Shown here in pieces: positions 12,736-25,333 of a DNA stretch of 64,000 nt (its first letter is position 1; each line of letters starts with the position of its first letter). The position numbers and the translations under genes are program-made. Under the pieces are notes generated by a model. The model saw nothing but the letters and a program-made list of their open reading frames with translations. It ran no database searches and had not been told where the DNA came from. This stretch comes from Mimachlamys varia (lineage: Eukaryota; Mollusca; Bivalvia; Pectinida; Pectinidae), in contig OX392534.1 in assembly GCA_947623455.1 (NCBI GenBank), positions 39,313,426-39,377,425 on the forward strand. The letters are read 5' to 3'.

Positions 12736-15107
12736 TATTACTTTAAGTCTTACGACTTATAAGTGTCGCCCTCGGTTAATATTTGATTCTACCAAGTTGG
12801 TATAACACGACATTGACCTCACTAACGGTCAATAATTGATCAATGTGTTACTTGAGGACAAAAAGTCTACTTATTATGTCATTTGCTAACTCGAGAATTT
12901 ATCACAAATGTCTGTTTCTGGGCAGATATGAACGGGATGTCAGTACGATCCAAAGATCTGTACACTTACGCAATTCCGTGTCCTTCAAATAGCCGACAAA
13001 CAGAAGCAGAGAAATAACAAAATAACGCCCTGTATTATCTATAGAAAATATATATCCATATTGACCTCGAGATCGGACAGTCTGTCTAGAGCCGACACCT
13101 TCAGGAACACCAAAAACCACTAAAATACATACAAATACCACTGATTTATTTATTTGCATAACACAAGAAAGGGTTCATAAAATGAGTTTGATTTCAATGC
13201 AGGTTTTTGACAACTGTCTCTTTTCTGCAAGATGATGTTTGTAGAATTACCTGCTTCCAGATTTGCATTCTAGTTTCATTTACTAGAGTATACGCCAAAA
13301 ATACAAACACAGGCTTCAATTATTATTTTCACTATTGCCCATATATGGCTCCAATGACCTTGAACTTAATGCTGAAATGTTATCTATCTTAGGAAACTTT
13401 GACAGCTGTTTATCCCAACAGGGTACACGCTCAATAGCAATCCAATGCCTCTTTATATTCTGAATTTCTGAAAGTTGTTTATATCGGTTAATATCTTAAT
13501 ATGAAATACTACAATCTTCTTTTCACTAATACATGTTATTTCATTTAAGATTTGAGTGCTTTATTTTAGATATACATGTATGTCTGAAATTTGTACTGCT
13601 CGATCGAAACAATAATAAAAATAAAAAAATATCCTTTGCTTTTCAATAGATGACAAAACGATAGAAGTTTGCACAGTGTAATAATACAAACTCCGCAACG
13701 TTTTTACTGCGTAATTATATAGCTTGAATTAAACCCTTCATTAAATACTTCTAATGCATACAATCGTCTTAGAATCATACAATATAAGGCTACAGAACTA
13801 GGTATCCTTCAATGTTTACAGGCAGATCATACATGGCTATTGATATACTATCACGTTGGAAGATTCCTACTTTCCTGTACTGGCGCATTTTAGACGTCAC
13901 AAGCGGGTTTAGATTAAATCGTTCCATTTACGCTATTGTGATATTTGATAACAATACAATCTGAATATAATGCAGGTCTATGAAAAGAAATATGTATTCA
14001 AAGAAGGATCATGATATTTATTGATAAATCGGCATTATTAAATGAAACGCATGTATTTCAGCTCTTTAGGGGGGTTCTTTCAGCCGGGAGTGAATTAATG
14101 TTTCATTACACCTCTAATCGATTCACCTGATGTATTGTAGATGGTTGAACGAAAGTGTTGAAAATATCATTTTCATACAATGGTAAAAAGCCGGTGGTAA
14201 TTAAGCTGTTCGGCGATTCATCAGAATGTTAATTCCGACACCGCGCTTTTGGTGGTCTAGTCCCGGATAAAAATGACGAGATCCGATTTCTTTATTATAG
14301 GTGTCACAGAATATTTCTGATGGCCACAAAGAAAAATATTAATTGAACATATCTGAATGCTGGGAAAATTGAAAATACTAATATTGACATTGAATAAGAC
14401 ATTAAATAGAAATCAGATTGAATGAAATCGAATCTAGACGTTTTAAATGTACACTATCGCGTCATAGAAATACTTTATATGAAAACATGTGTATGTATTC
14501 AGCGGGTATAGGATTTCCATTCAGGTTTGATGTACATGTCGGACAACATCGCCAACTGCTATAAAATGGGTATGAAAATTGTTTTAAGCTCCTTAGTCTA
14601 TGACAGAACAGGTATATCGCTTGGTCGTCCAATGACGGGGGTGCCCTCCTGGTAGGAAATCATACTCGGATTGGATAATACCTTCCTTTCAATCTCAGTC
14701 CTATAGTAATACAGGAACGGACAGTGTCAGTTTCGTTGATATAGAATTCGAAGTTGTAGGTTTCACTAATCAGATTATATATCGATTGTAGAAAGTAAAT
14801 GATACATTGATATCTACAGTGCATTCAGACAGGACTACCAGGTCTCGTGTATAAAAAGTGAAAAACTCAATTAAATATTAGGTGAGGAACGATCCCGATA
14901 TCTGTCACTGAGTGGGTACGCGAGTGGGTATTGACACACAATATACACACACCCTGTAGATTACTCTGATCGATACCCTCCCTCCCTAGGACGTCCGCCG
15001 ACACGTCAAACAGAATACGGTGACACCTAGAAACTTTCACACGGACTTAAATCCTACCTCAACGAGGGTGTAGATCGGGGTGTAGTGGGTAGGACGAATG
15101 TTAGATA
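12736..15107. other. unique A+T-rich sequence, no gene seen
   Basis: About 2.4 kb without repeats. Frames of 60-85 codons (for example 12902-13159 on the minus strand) have no recognisable motif. Nothing else can be supported. Confidence 0.55.
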
Positions 15108-16350
15108 TTAGTGACATAATTTATGTGTAGTGTTTCTGTGATATAATTTGATGTGTGATGTATTGTGTAGGGTTTCTGTGATGTAGTGTATGTGTGGTAT
15201 AGTGTATGTGTGATGTAGTGTATGTGTGGTGTAGTGTATCTGTGGTATAGTGTATGTGTGGTGTAGTTTATGTGTGGTATAGTGTATGTGAGGTATAGTG
15301 TATGTGTGGTGTAGTGTATGTGTGGTGTAGTGTATGTGTTGTGTAGGGTTTCTGTGATGTAGTGTATGTGTGGTGTAGTGTGTGTGTGGTGTAGTGTATG
15401 TGTGGTGTAGTGTATGTGTGGTATAGTGTATGTGTGGTATAGTGTATGTGTGGTGTAGTGTATGTGTGGTGTAGTGTATGTGTTGTGTAGGGTTTCTGTG
15501 ATGTAGTGTATGTGTGGTGTAGTGTATGTGATGTGTAGTATGTGTGGTGTACTATATGTGTTGTGAAGTGTATGTGAGATGTAGTGTATGTGTGATGTAG
15601 TGTATGTGTGGTGTAGTGTATGTGTGGTATAGTGAATGTGTGGTGTAGTGTATGTGTGGTATAGTGAATGTGTGATGTAGTGTATGTGTGGTGTAGTGTA
15701 TGTGTGGTGTAGTGTATGTGTGGTGTAGTGCATGTGTGGTGTAGTGTATGTGTGGTGTAGTGTGTGTGTGGTGTAGTGTATGTGTGGTGTAATGTATGTG
15801 TGGTGTAGTATATGTGTGGTGTAGTGTATGTGTGGTGTAATGTATGTATGATGTAGTATATGTGTGGTGTAGTGTATGTTTGGTGTAGTGTATGTGTTGT
15901 GTAGTGTTCGTTTGGTGTAGTGTATGTGTGGTGTAATGTATGTATGATGTAGTATATGTGTGGTGTAGTGTATGTGTGGTGTAGTGTATGTGTGATGTAG
16001 TGTATATGTGGTGAAGTGTATGTGTGGTGTAGTGTATGTGTGGTGTAGTGAATGTGTGTTGTAATGTATGCATGGTGTAGTATATGTGTGGTGTAGTGTA
16101 TGTGTGGTGTAGTGTATATGTGGTGTAGTGTATGTGTGGTGTAGTGTATGTGTGGTGTAGTGTATGTGTGGTGTAATGTATGTATGATGTAGTATATGTG
16201 TGGTGTAGTGTATGTGTGATGTAGTGTATATGTGGTGTAGTGTATATGTGGTGTAGTTTATGTGTGGTGTAGTGTATGTGTGGTGTAGTGTATGTGTGGT
16301 GTAGTATATGTGTGGTGTAGTGTATGTGTGGTGTAATGTATGTGTGGTGT

Positions 16351-18725
16351 AATGTTTTTATGATGTAGTATATGTGTGGTGTAGTGTATGTGTGGTGTAG
16401 TGTATGTGTGGTGTAGTGTATATGTGGTGTAGTGTATGTATGGTGTGTTGTATGTGTGGTGTTGTGTATATGTCATATAGTGTATGTGTGGTGTAGTGTA
16501 TGTGTGATGTAGTGTATGTGTGGTGTAGTGTATATGTGGTGTAGTGTATGTGTGGTGTAGTGTATGTGTGATGTAATATATGTATGGTGTAGTGTATGTG
16601 TGATGTAGTGTATGTACGGTGTGTTGTATGTGTGGTGTGTTGTAGTGTATGAGTGGTATAGTGTATATGTAGTGTAGTGTATGTATGTTGTGGTGTATAT
16701 GTGGTGTAGTGTAGGTATGGTTTAGTGTATGTATGTTGTGGTGTATATGTGGTGTAGTGTAGGTATGGTGTAGTGTAAGTGTGTTCTAGTGTGTGTGATG
16801 TAGTGTATGTGTGATGTAGTATATGTGTGATGTAGTGTATATGTTGTGTAGTGTTTGTGGGATGTAGTGTATATGTTGTGTAGTGTTTGTGTGATGTAGT
16901 GTATGTGTTGTGTAGTGTATATGTTGTGTAGTGTGTGTGTGATGTAGTGTATGTATGGTGTAGTGTATGTGTGATGTAGTGTATGTGTGGTGTAGTGTTT
17001 GTGTGGTGTAGTGAATGTGTGGTGTAGTGAATGTGTTGTGTAATGTATGTGTGGTGTAGTGTATGTATGGTGTAGTACATGTGTGCTGTAGTGTATGTGT
17101 TGTGTAGTGTATGTGTGGTGTAGTGTATGTGTTGTGTAGTGTGTGTGTGTGTGTGTGTGGTGTAATGTATATGTTGTGTAGTGTATGTATAGTGTAGTGT
17201 ATGTGTGGTGTAGTGTATGTGTGGTGTAGTGTAAATGTGGTGTAGTGTATGTGTGGTGTAGTGTATGTTTGGTGTAGTGTTTGTGTAATGTATTGTATGT
17301 GTTGTGTAGTGTATGTATGGTGTAATGTATGTATGGTGTAGTGTATGTGTGGTGTATTGTATGTACGGTGTAGTATATGTGTGATGTAGTGTATGTGTGA
17401 TGTAGTGTATGTGTAGTGTAGTGAATGTATGGTGTAGTATATGTGTGGTGTAGTGTATGTGTGATGTAGTGTATGTGTAGTGTAGTGTATGTGTGATGTA
17501 GTGTATGTGTAGTGTATTGTATGTGTGGTGTAGTGTATGTGTGGTGTATGTGTATGTGTATTGTATGTGTGGTGTAGTGTATGTGTATTGTTGTGTATGT
17601 GTGGTGTAGTGTATGGGTGGTGTAGTGTATGGGTGGTGTAGTGTATGTGTTGTGTAGTGTATGTGTGGTGTAGTGTATGTGTGGTGTAGTGTATGTGTGG
17701 TGTATGTATATGTGTTGTGTATGTGTGGTGTAGTGTATGAGTGTTGTAGTGTATGTGTGGTGTATGTGTATGTGTATTGTATGTGTGGTGTAGTGTATGT
17801 GTATTGTTGTGTATGTGTGGTGTAGTGTATGGGTGGTGTAGTGTATGGGTGGTGTAGTGTATGTGTTGTGTAGTGTATGTGTGGTGTTGTGTATGTGTGG
17901 TGTAGTGTATGTGTGGTGTAGTGTATGTGTGGTGTAATGTTTTTATGATGTAGTATATGTGTGGTGTAGTGTATGTGTGGTGTAGTGTATGTGTGGTGTA
18001 GTGTATATGTGGTGTAGTGTATGTATGGTGTGTTGTATGTGTGGTGTAGTGTATATGTCATGTAGTGTATGTGTGGTGTAGTGTATGTGTGATGTAGTGT
18101 ATGTATGTTGTAGTGTAGTGTATGTGTGGTGTAGTGTATATGTGGTGTAGTGTATGAATGTTGTAGTGTATGTGTTGTGAAGTGTATGTGTGATGTAGTG
18201 TATGTACGGTGTGTTGTATGTGTGGTGTAGTGTATGAGTGGTATAGTGTATATGTAGTGTAGTGTATGTATGTTGTGGTGTATATGTGGTGTAGTGTAGG
18301 TATGGTTTAGTGTATGTATGTTGTGGTGTATATGTGGTGTAGTGTATGTATGGTGTAGTGTAAGTGTGTTCTAGTGTGTGTGGTGTAGTGTATGTGTGAT
18401 GTAGTGTATGTGTGATGTAGTGTAGATGTTGTGTAGTGTTTGTGGGATGTAGTGTATATGTTGTGTAGTGTGTGTGTTGTGTAGTGTGTGTGTGATGTAG
18501 TGTATGTATGGTGTAGTGTATGTGTGATGTAGTGTATGTGTGGTGTAGTGTTTGTGTGGTGTAGTGAATGTGTGGTGTAGTGAATGTGTTGTGTAATGTA
18601 TGTGTGGTGTAGTGTATGTATGGTGTAGCGCATGTGTAATGTAGTGTATGTGTTGTGTAGTGTATGTGTGGTGTGTAGTGTATGTGTGGTGTAGTGTATG
18701 TGTTGTGTATGTGTGTGTGTGTGTG
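16351..18725. repeat. 1585-bp direct duplication within the 16-bp array
   Basis: Rare variants recur at a nearly constant distance. AATGTTTTTATGATG is at 16351 and 17936, TATGTCAT at about 16470 and 18055, and GTAGGTATGGTTTAG at 16711 and 18296, all offset 1585. TGTACGGTGTGTTG is at 16613 and 18203 (1590). Towards the right the offset drifts to about 1566 at the (GT)n run near 17141 and 18713, showing small later indels. Confidence 0.88.
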
Positions 18726-20090
18726 GTGTAATGTATATGTTGTGTAGTGTATGTATAGTGTAGTGTATGTGTGGTGTAGTGTATGTGTGGTGTAGTGTAA
18801 ATGTGGTGTATTGTATGTGTGGTGTAGTGTTTGTGTGGTGTAGTGTATGTGTTGTGTAGTGTATATGTGGTGTAGTGTATGTATGGTGTAGTGTATGTGT
18901 GGTGTAGTGTATGTGCGGTGTAGTGTATGAATGATTTAGTTAATGTGTGGTGTAGTGTATGTGTGGTGTAGTGTTTGTGTGGTGTAGTGTATGTGTTGTG
19001 TAGTGTATGTATGGTGTAATGTATGTATGGTGTAGTGTATGTGTGGTGTATTGTATGTATGGTGTAGTATATGTGGGATGTAGTGTATGTGTGATGTAGT
19101 GTATGTGTAGTGTAGTGAATGTATGGTGTAGTATATGTGTGGTGTAGTGTATGTGTGATGTAGTGTATGTGTAGTGTAGTGTATGTGTGATGTAGTGTAT
19201 GTGTAGTATATTGTATATGTAGGTAGTGTATGTGCGGTGTATGTGTATTGTATGTGTGGTGTAGTGTATGTGTATTGTTGTGTATGTGTGGTGTAGTGTA
19301 TGTGTGGTGTAGTGTATGGGTGCTGTAGTGTATGTGTGGTGTAGTGTATGTGTTGTGTAGTGTATGTGTGGTGTAGTGTATATGTGGTGTAGTGTAAATG
19401 TGGTGTATTGTATGTGTGGTGTAGTGTTTGTGTGGTGTAGTGTATGTGTGGTGTAATGTATATGTTGTGTAGTGTATGTATAGTGTAGTGTATGTGTGGT
19501 GTAGTGTATGTGTGGTGTAGTGTAAATGTGGTGTATTGTATGTGTGGTGTAGTGTTTGTGTGGTGTAGTGTATGTGTTGTGTAGTGTATATGTGGTGTAG
19601 TGTATGTATGGTGTAGTGTATGTGTGGTGTAGTGTATGTGCGGTGTAGTGTATGAATGATTTAGTTAATGTGTGGTGTAGTGTATGTGTGGTGTAGTGTT
19701 TGTGTGGTGTAGTGTATGTGTTGTGTAGTGTATGTATGGTGTAATGTATGTATGGTGTAGTGTATGTGTGGTGTATTGTATGTATGGTGTAGTATATGTG
19801 GGATGTAGTGTATGTGTGATGTAGTGTATGTGTAGTGTAGTGAATGTATGGTGTAGTATATGTGTGGTGTAGTGTATGTGTGATGTAGTGTATGTGTAGT
19901 GTAGTGTATGTGTGATGTAGTGTATGTGTAGTATATTGTATATGTAGGTAGTGTATGTGCGGTGTATGTGTATTGTATGTGTGGTGTAGTGTATGTGTAT
20001 TGTTGTGTATGTGTGGTGTAGTGTATGTGTGGTGTAGTGTATGGGTGCTGTAGTGTATGTGTGGTGTAGTGTATGTGTGGTGTAGTGTAT
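18725..20090. repeat. 725-bp tandem duplication within the 16-bp array
   Basis: ATGTATAGTG is at 18751 and 19476, the odd variant GAATGATTTAGTTAATG near 18929 and 19652, and AGGTAGTGTATGTGCGG at 19221 and 19946. Offsets are 723-725. The segment also shares GGTGTAATGTATATG with a third position near 17159, so the locus has gone through at least two rounds of block duplication. Confidence 0.88.
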
Positions 20091-21059
20091 GTGTGGTGTA
20101 GTGTATATGTGGTGTAGCGTATGTATGGTGTAGTGTATGTGTGGTGTAGTGTTTGTGTGGTGTAGTGTATGTGTAATGATGTTTATGTGTTGTGTAGTGT
20201 ATGTGTGATGTAGTGTAGTGTATGTGTGGTGTAGTGTATGTGTGGTGTTGTGTATGTATTGTGTTGTGTACATGAAGTGTAGTGTTTTGTTATGTAGTGT
20301 ATTTGTGTGGTGCAGTGCTGTATGTGTGTTGTAGTGTATGTGTTGTGTAGTGTATGTGCGGTGTACTATATGTGTTGTGTAGTCTATGTGTGATGTAGTG
20401 TATAAGCTGTGTAGTGTAATGTATGTGTTGTGTAGTTTAGTTTATGTGTGGTGTGGTGTATATATGATGTAACGATGTGTGGTGTAGTGTATGTGTGGTG
20501 TAGTGTATGTGTAGTGTAGTGAATGTGTTGTGTAGTGTATGTGCGGTGTAGTGTATGTATGGTGAAGTGTATGTATGGTGTAGTGTACGTGTGGTGTAGT
20601 GTAATTGTAGTGTAGTGTAGTGTAGTGTATGAATGATTCAGTGTTTGTGTTGTGTAGTGTATGTGTGTTGTAGTGTATGTGTGGTGTAATGAATGTGTGG
20701 TGTAGTTTATGTGTGATGTAGTGTATATCTAATGTAGTGCACTTGTGATGTAGTTCATGTGTTGTGTAGTGTTTGTGTGGTGTAGTGTATGTGTGTTGTA
20801 GTGTATGCGTGGTGTAGTGTATGTGTAGTGTAGTGTATGTGTGTTACAGTGTATGCGTGGTGTAGTGTATGTGTAGTGTAGTGTATGTGTGGTGTAGTGA
20901 ATGTGTGGTGTAGTGTATGTGTATGTGTTGTGTATGTGTGGTGTAGTGTATGTGTAGTGTAGTGTATGTGTGGTGTAGTGTATGTGTATGTGTGTTACAG
21001 TGTATGCGTGGTGTAGTGTATGTGTAGTGTAGTGTATGTGTGTTACAGTGTATGCGTGG

Positions 21060-21670
21060 TGTAGTGTATGTGTATGTGTTGTGTATGTGTGGTGTAGTGT
21101 ATGTGTGGTGTAGTGTTTGTTTGGTGTAGTGTATGTGTGGTAAAGTGTATGTATGGTGTAGTGTATGTGTGGTATAGTGTATGTATGGTGTAGTGTATGT
21201 ATGCTGTAGTGTATGTGTGGTGTAGTGTTTGTTTGGTGTAGTTTATGTATGGTGTAGTGTATGTGTGGTATAGTGTATGTGTGGTGTAGTGTATGTGTGG
21301 TGTAGTGTATGTGTGGTATAGTGTATGTATGGTGTAGTGTATGTATGGTGCAGTTTATGTGTGGTATAGTGTATGTGTTGTGTATGTGTGGTGTAGTGTA
21401 TGTGTGGTGTAGTGTTTGTTTGGTGTAGTGTATGTGTGGTATAGTGTATGTATGGTGTAGTGTATGTGTGGTATAGTGTATGTATGGTGTAGTGTATGTA
21501 TGCTGTAGTGTATGTGTGGTGTAGTGTTTGTTTGGTGTAGTTTATGTATGGTGTAGTGTATGTGTGGTATAGTGTATGTGTGGTGTAGTGTATGTGTGGT
21601 GTAGTGTATGTGTGGTATAGTGTATGTATGGTGTAGTGTATGTATGGTGCAGTTTATGTGTGGTATAGTG
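21060..21670. repeat. about 299-bp tandem duplication at the right end of the 16-bp array
   Basis: The variant GTTTGTTTGGTGTAG occurs at 21115 and 21414, and the surrounding TGTGTTGTGTATG and GGTATAGTGTATGTATGG variants recur in the same order. This end is enriched in TATAGTG and GTAGTTTATG variants. Confidence 0.8.
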
Positions 21671-21829
21671 TATGTGTGGTGTAGTTTATGTGTGGTATAG
21701 TGTATGTGTGGTGTAGTTTATGTGTGGTATAGTGTATGTATGGTGTAGTTTATGTGTGGTATAGTGTATGTGTGGTGTAGTGTATATGTTGTGTAGTGTG
21801 CATGTATATGAAATGTTTGTTTACATATC

Positions 21830-22500
21830 GGATTACCGTGACCTTGACAGAAAGTTTGACGACACAATTCCACGAAACAATTAGTAAATGATATAACGCC
21901 CTTACTTTTGATTATTGTGTCATATTTGACTTCAATTACCTTTGAAAAAAGAGTTTGTCCAAATACTAGGCCGGACACCATTCATTTTAGTAACTAGCTT
22001 AATATTCGAAGAATAGTTTGAAACCATTTTGTGCATTTGACCTCCACCACCTTGAGAGTCGGTTGAGTCAATTCGGACAGTTTCCTTTGTCTCCATACCA
22101 AGGAATTATAAACTTGAATGATTCCAGCACACACAGTATTCACTATCGAATAATCACAAGATATTGTTTAAAATGTGACAAATTTTAAACCCATGTTACC
22201 TTAAAAGTAGGTAATTTTGTGTACATTTTGCTAGCATCTATTATCTTTCCATAAAGTTAGTAGCCAAATAGTATGACTCTTGGTCTTTTAGTTTTTTAGA
22301 AGACGTTGTTTAATGTGTATGACGTATTTGACCTCTGTTACCTTGAAAGTAGGCCAAGGGTACTTTTTGTCGAATTTAATAGGATACCATTCCAGGAAGC
22401 TACTAGTCAAATGAATTGACTCCAAGCATTTCTGTTCTCAAGAAGAAGACGTTTAAGGAAGACATAACGATGGACGCACAGGCGGCGGACCAAATGAACT
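21830..22500. repeat. highly diverged interspersed or tandem repeat
   Basis: TTTGAC(C/T)TC followed by ACCTT(G/T)A-AAGTAG-like strings appears near 21927, 22038 and 22327, with a weaker form near 22190. The segment ends in CGATGGACGCACAGG. The spacing is irregular (110-150 bp). I infer old copies of a repeat with the TGACCTTGAA theme common in mollusc intergenic DNA; the evidence is modest. Confidence 0.35.
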
Positions 22501-24945
22501 AAAACGTTTATTGTAAAATGAATTCATTGAAACAATGCTAATTCGTCAATGTACCTGACTGTTCTATTGGAGCGTTAAAAAGTTCAAATGAAATGGTGGC
22601 AAGCCCCCTAGCTTTCCTTAAGTGTTCCCGCACGACTAAGTTGTCGGTTTCAACAAACAAAATTTGAATATTAACAAGTTAGTGTGTCTGCATCGACGGC
22701 TTCACACTTACCCGTAAAACCCTAGGTATGTATAACTGAAAGAACACGGAGTTTGCCCACACAGCTATAAGTCTACAATTTAAGTAGGTTTAGATTTAAT
22801 GTGACAATTCTTTAGCCAGGAACTTCTTTGTTGGGAAAATGCATGCATGACGAAAGTATAACCATGAATGTGTGTATAAAAATCCCATACCTTTATCAAA
22901 CGATGTAGACATGTAATAAAGATAATTTGATTGGAAAATTCTAAATACAACCTGACCTCAAAGCCAAAAAATTTCATGTTAAGTGTTGTAACTGGTCATA
23001 AAAAGCTGAATGTTTCAACTTTCTCATCGAATATTGACATTTTGGGACCAAGAGTCGGTTCGTTTTTTTATTTTTGTACGTAAAGACGGGTTTCTGTGGC
23101 ATGTAAAGCCCTCATTGACATCTTGTTTACAGGACAACATCAACATACTGTTGAAAGTTGCGCAATTTTCGATAAAAATAGGTCAAACGACAGTATTGGA
23201 AATGTCTAAAACTTCATTTTGTTGACAGAGATCGTACTATCGGCATCTTTTCCAGTCGAATTTTATAAAAAAAAAAAATTGAAAACACAAAAACTTTAAA
23301 AAGAGTATCAAAGAATGTCCAAGTTTTGTGTAAATCCTCGAAAATTGGGGGGGGGGGATTAAAAAAAAACGCCTTTACAATGAATCATATCATGTGCTTT
23401 AGTGTAAAATTGACAATTTTTAATTAAAATCTGAAAATGTCCTTGCATGAAAGTATAAACAAGATGGTTTACATACAAAAGAAAGAATATATGACGTTCT
23501 TGGTGTATATCAGAACTACTAAAGGATGAATATTATATAAGTACGTACCATTTTACAACAGAGAACCCCAGAGCTGTCATTTTCGATACGGAATTGCAGA
23601 TATATATATATATATAGCAACGTATCCTTAATATCCCATGTGCCGTGTGGTTTGTCAGATACAAGGGATATTAGGGGTCAGTCATTGACAAATAATCGTT
23701 CTCCATTGCTCGCTATTAGACCAATATACCATAATTAGGATATTATGACAGAATTACAAGATTCCTTTCAACGACATTAGCAATATCACTATGATACATA
23801 CCTTTTCGCAGCGCCCCCTATCGGGTCGATGTATAACTCCAGAGTTCGGCAGATCCCGTGAGTAATATTAGCAGGACGAAGAGAGCTCCACTTCCGGTAG
23901 ACATTCCGTGCACACATAACAAAACTCAGCGTCGTTTGATTTTAAAATTGCAAGCTTTTATATATACACGATGAGAAGGTTCATCGGAAAAAGCCAACAA
24001 TTCAGGCAAAAACTGCTTTTGAACTTAAATACGAGCCACAAACAGCTATTTTCCGAGCTTTTGTTTTATTTTGCGAGTTCGTCATTGTTGTAAGGCTGTA
24101 TGGTATCTATACATCTCTATGCGTTTGTTCGTTCAATGAGATGTATGGTTTTAGGTTCAGCTCATCAAAAGCTAGACGGTCCAGAAGAATGCCTTTGTGA
24201 GCAGATCAGCTTTTCACAAAAATCTTCTATGCATCTCGTTTTTTCCGAATTGCTGTGATCCTTAATTTAAGGCGTCCGTGCGCCCAGAATGGCGTTAAGT
24301 ACACAACCTCGGATCTTCTCTGATTTTATCCTGCTGTTTACATAAACATGACGTATTTAATCCAATAGAATACTCCACTGTCAATCCATCAAATTTAATA
24401 ATTGGTCTATGTGTATATGTATTGCCGAATGGAAATCATAACTATCAAAGACAAGCTATTGGGTTTTATAGTATTAGTCCATCACGTTTCGGTGCTATAA
24501 ATAAAACCTTACACGAATTCATCTGTGTTAAATAACAAGTACGGTTCCCCTCCTGAACTTATGATTTAAAACCTACATGTAATATTTCGTATTCTGGCAC
24601 TGCATACAACAGTATTTACTTGTACACGTAATTCCCAGCGGAATTGTTTACGAGAAAGACATATGCTAAACAATCAATTAAACTACACAACAGACGCCAG
24701 ATTTTATGAGCATACCGTTTTAACCTTATATCCACGTGGTCAGGTATCGAACACACGTATATTACTAGTATACCAAATCATAGCTACTGTAAGCGCACTC
24801 CTTACAACAAAATAATCTAACGTATTTAACAATGTCATGTAAGCAACTCGTACGTCAGGCGTCAAACAAAAGCTACACTTTCAATTTTTCCCGCCTTTTT
24901 GTTTGAATGTTTTCAAAAGGAACTGGTAGTTGGTTTGCCTATTGC
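22501..24945. other. unique A+T-rich sequence with simple repeats
   Basis: It contains an A run near 23267, a G run near 23346 followed by an A run, and (TA)n at about 23600-23618. A short minus-strand frame with a signal-peptide-like start is listed separately. No multi-exon gene is recognised. Confidence 0.5.
23818..23904 (-). CDS. small ORF with signal-peptide-like sequence (28 codons), doubtful
   Basis: On the minus strand an ATG at 23904 opens a 28-codon frame with a short N-terminus, the hydrophobic core ALFVLLILLTGSA and then a polar tail, ending at TAG (23820-23818). Directly after it, at 23801, is a strong splice-donor-like AAAAG|GTATGTATC. The arrangement resembles a first exon encoding a secretion signal, but the stop lies before the donor. 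It could be a disabled first exon, a 5' leader with a small peptide, or chance. No downstream exon is recognised in the window. Confidence 0.18.
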   Translation of the reverse strand: MSTGSGALFVLLILLTGSAELWSYTSTR

Positions 24946-24948
24946 TGT

Positions 24949-25333
24949 CATAATATTCTGTTATGAGTAATATATAAGCCCTATGACCATAACATTCTGT
25001 TATGAGTAAAACATTAGTCTTATGATCATAATATTCTGTTTTAATTTATGTATTAGCCCTATGACCATAATATTCTGTTTTAATTTATGTATTAGCCATA
25101 TGACCATAATATTCTGATTTAATTTATATATTAGTCTTATGATCATAATATTATGTTATAAATAATACATTAGTCTTATGATCATAATATTCTGTTTTAA
25201 TTTATATATTAGTCTTATGATCATAATTTTCTGTTTTAATTTATATATTAGTCTTATGATCATAATATTCTGTTTTAATTTATATATTAGTCTTATGATC
25301 ATAATTTTCTGTTATAATTGATATATTAGTCCG
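24949..25333. repeat. 39-bp A+T-rich minisatellite, about 10 copies
   Basis: CATAATATTCTG (or CATAATTTTCTG) followed by TTTTAATTTATATATTAG and a (C/T)TATGA(T/C) element repeats every 39 bp, for example at 25262 and 25301. Left copies carry GTTATGAGTAA variants; right copies are more uniform. Nothing in it suggests coding. Confidence 0.92.

Larger units (their letters stand above)
15108..21805. repeat. 16-bp minisatellite array, about 420 copies
   Basis: The consensus unit is TATGTGTGGTGTAGTG. The + strand is built almost only of T, G and A, with very few C, across about 6.7 kb, so the two strands differ sharply in composition. Three units make 48 bp, so each reading frame repeats every 16 codons. 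The minus-strand frames therefore run open for up to 567 codons (His/Thr/Tyr-rich) without being genes. Higher-order duplications are listed separately. Both ends are degenerate, and the right end dissolves at about 21800 (GTGTGCATGTATATG). Confidence 0.97.

Noticed and set aside
16358..18061. 567-codon His/Thr/Tyr-rich minus-strand frame
   Set aside because: It is a direct translation of the 16-bp repeat, with similar frames in many places of the array and no start or splice context.
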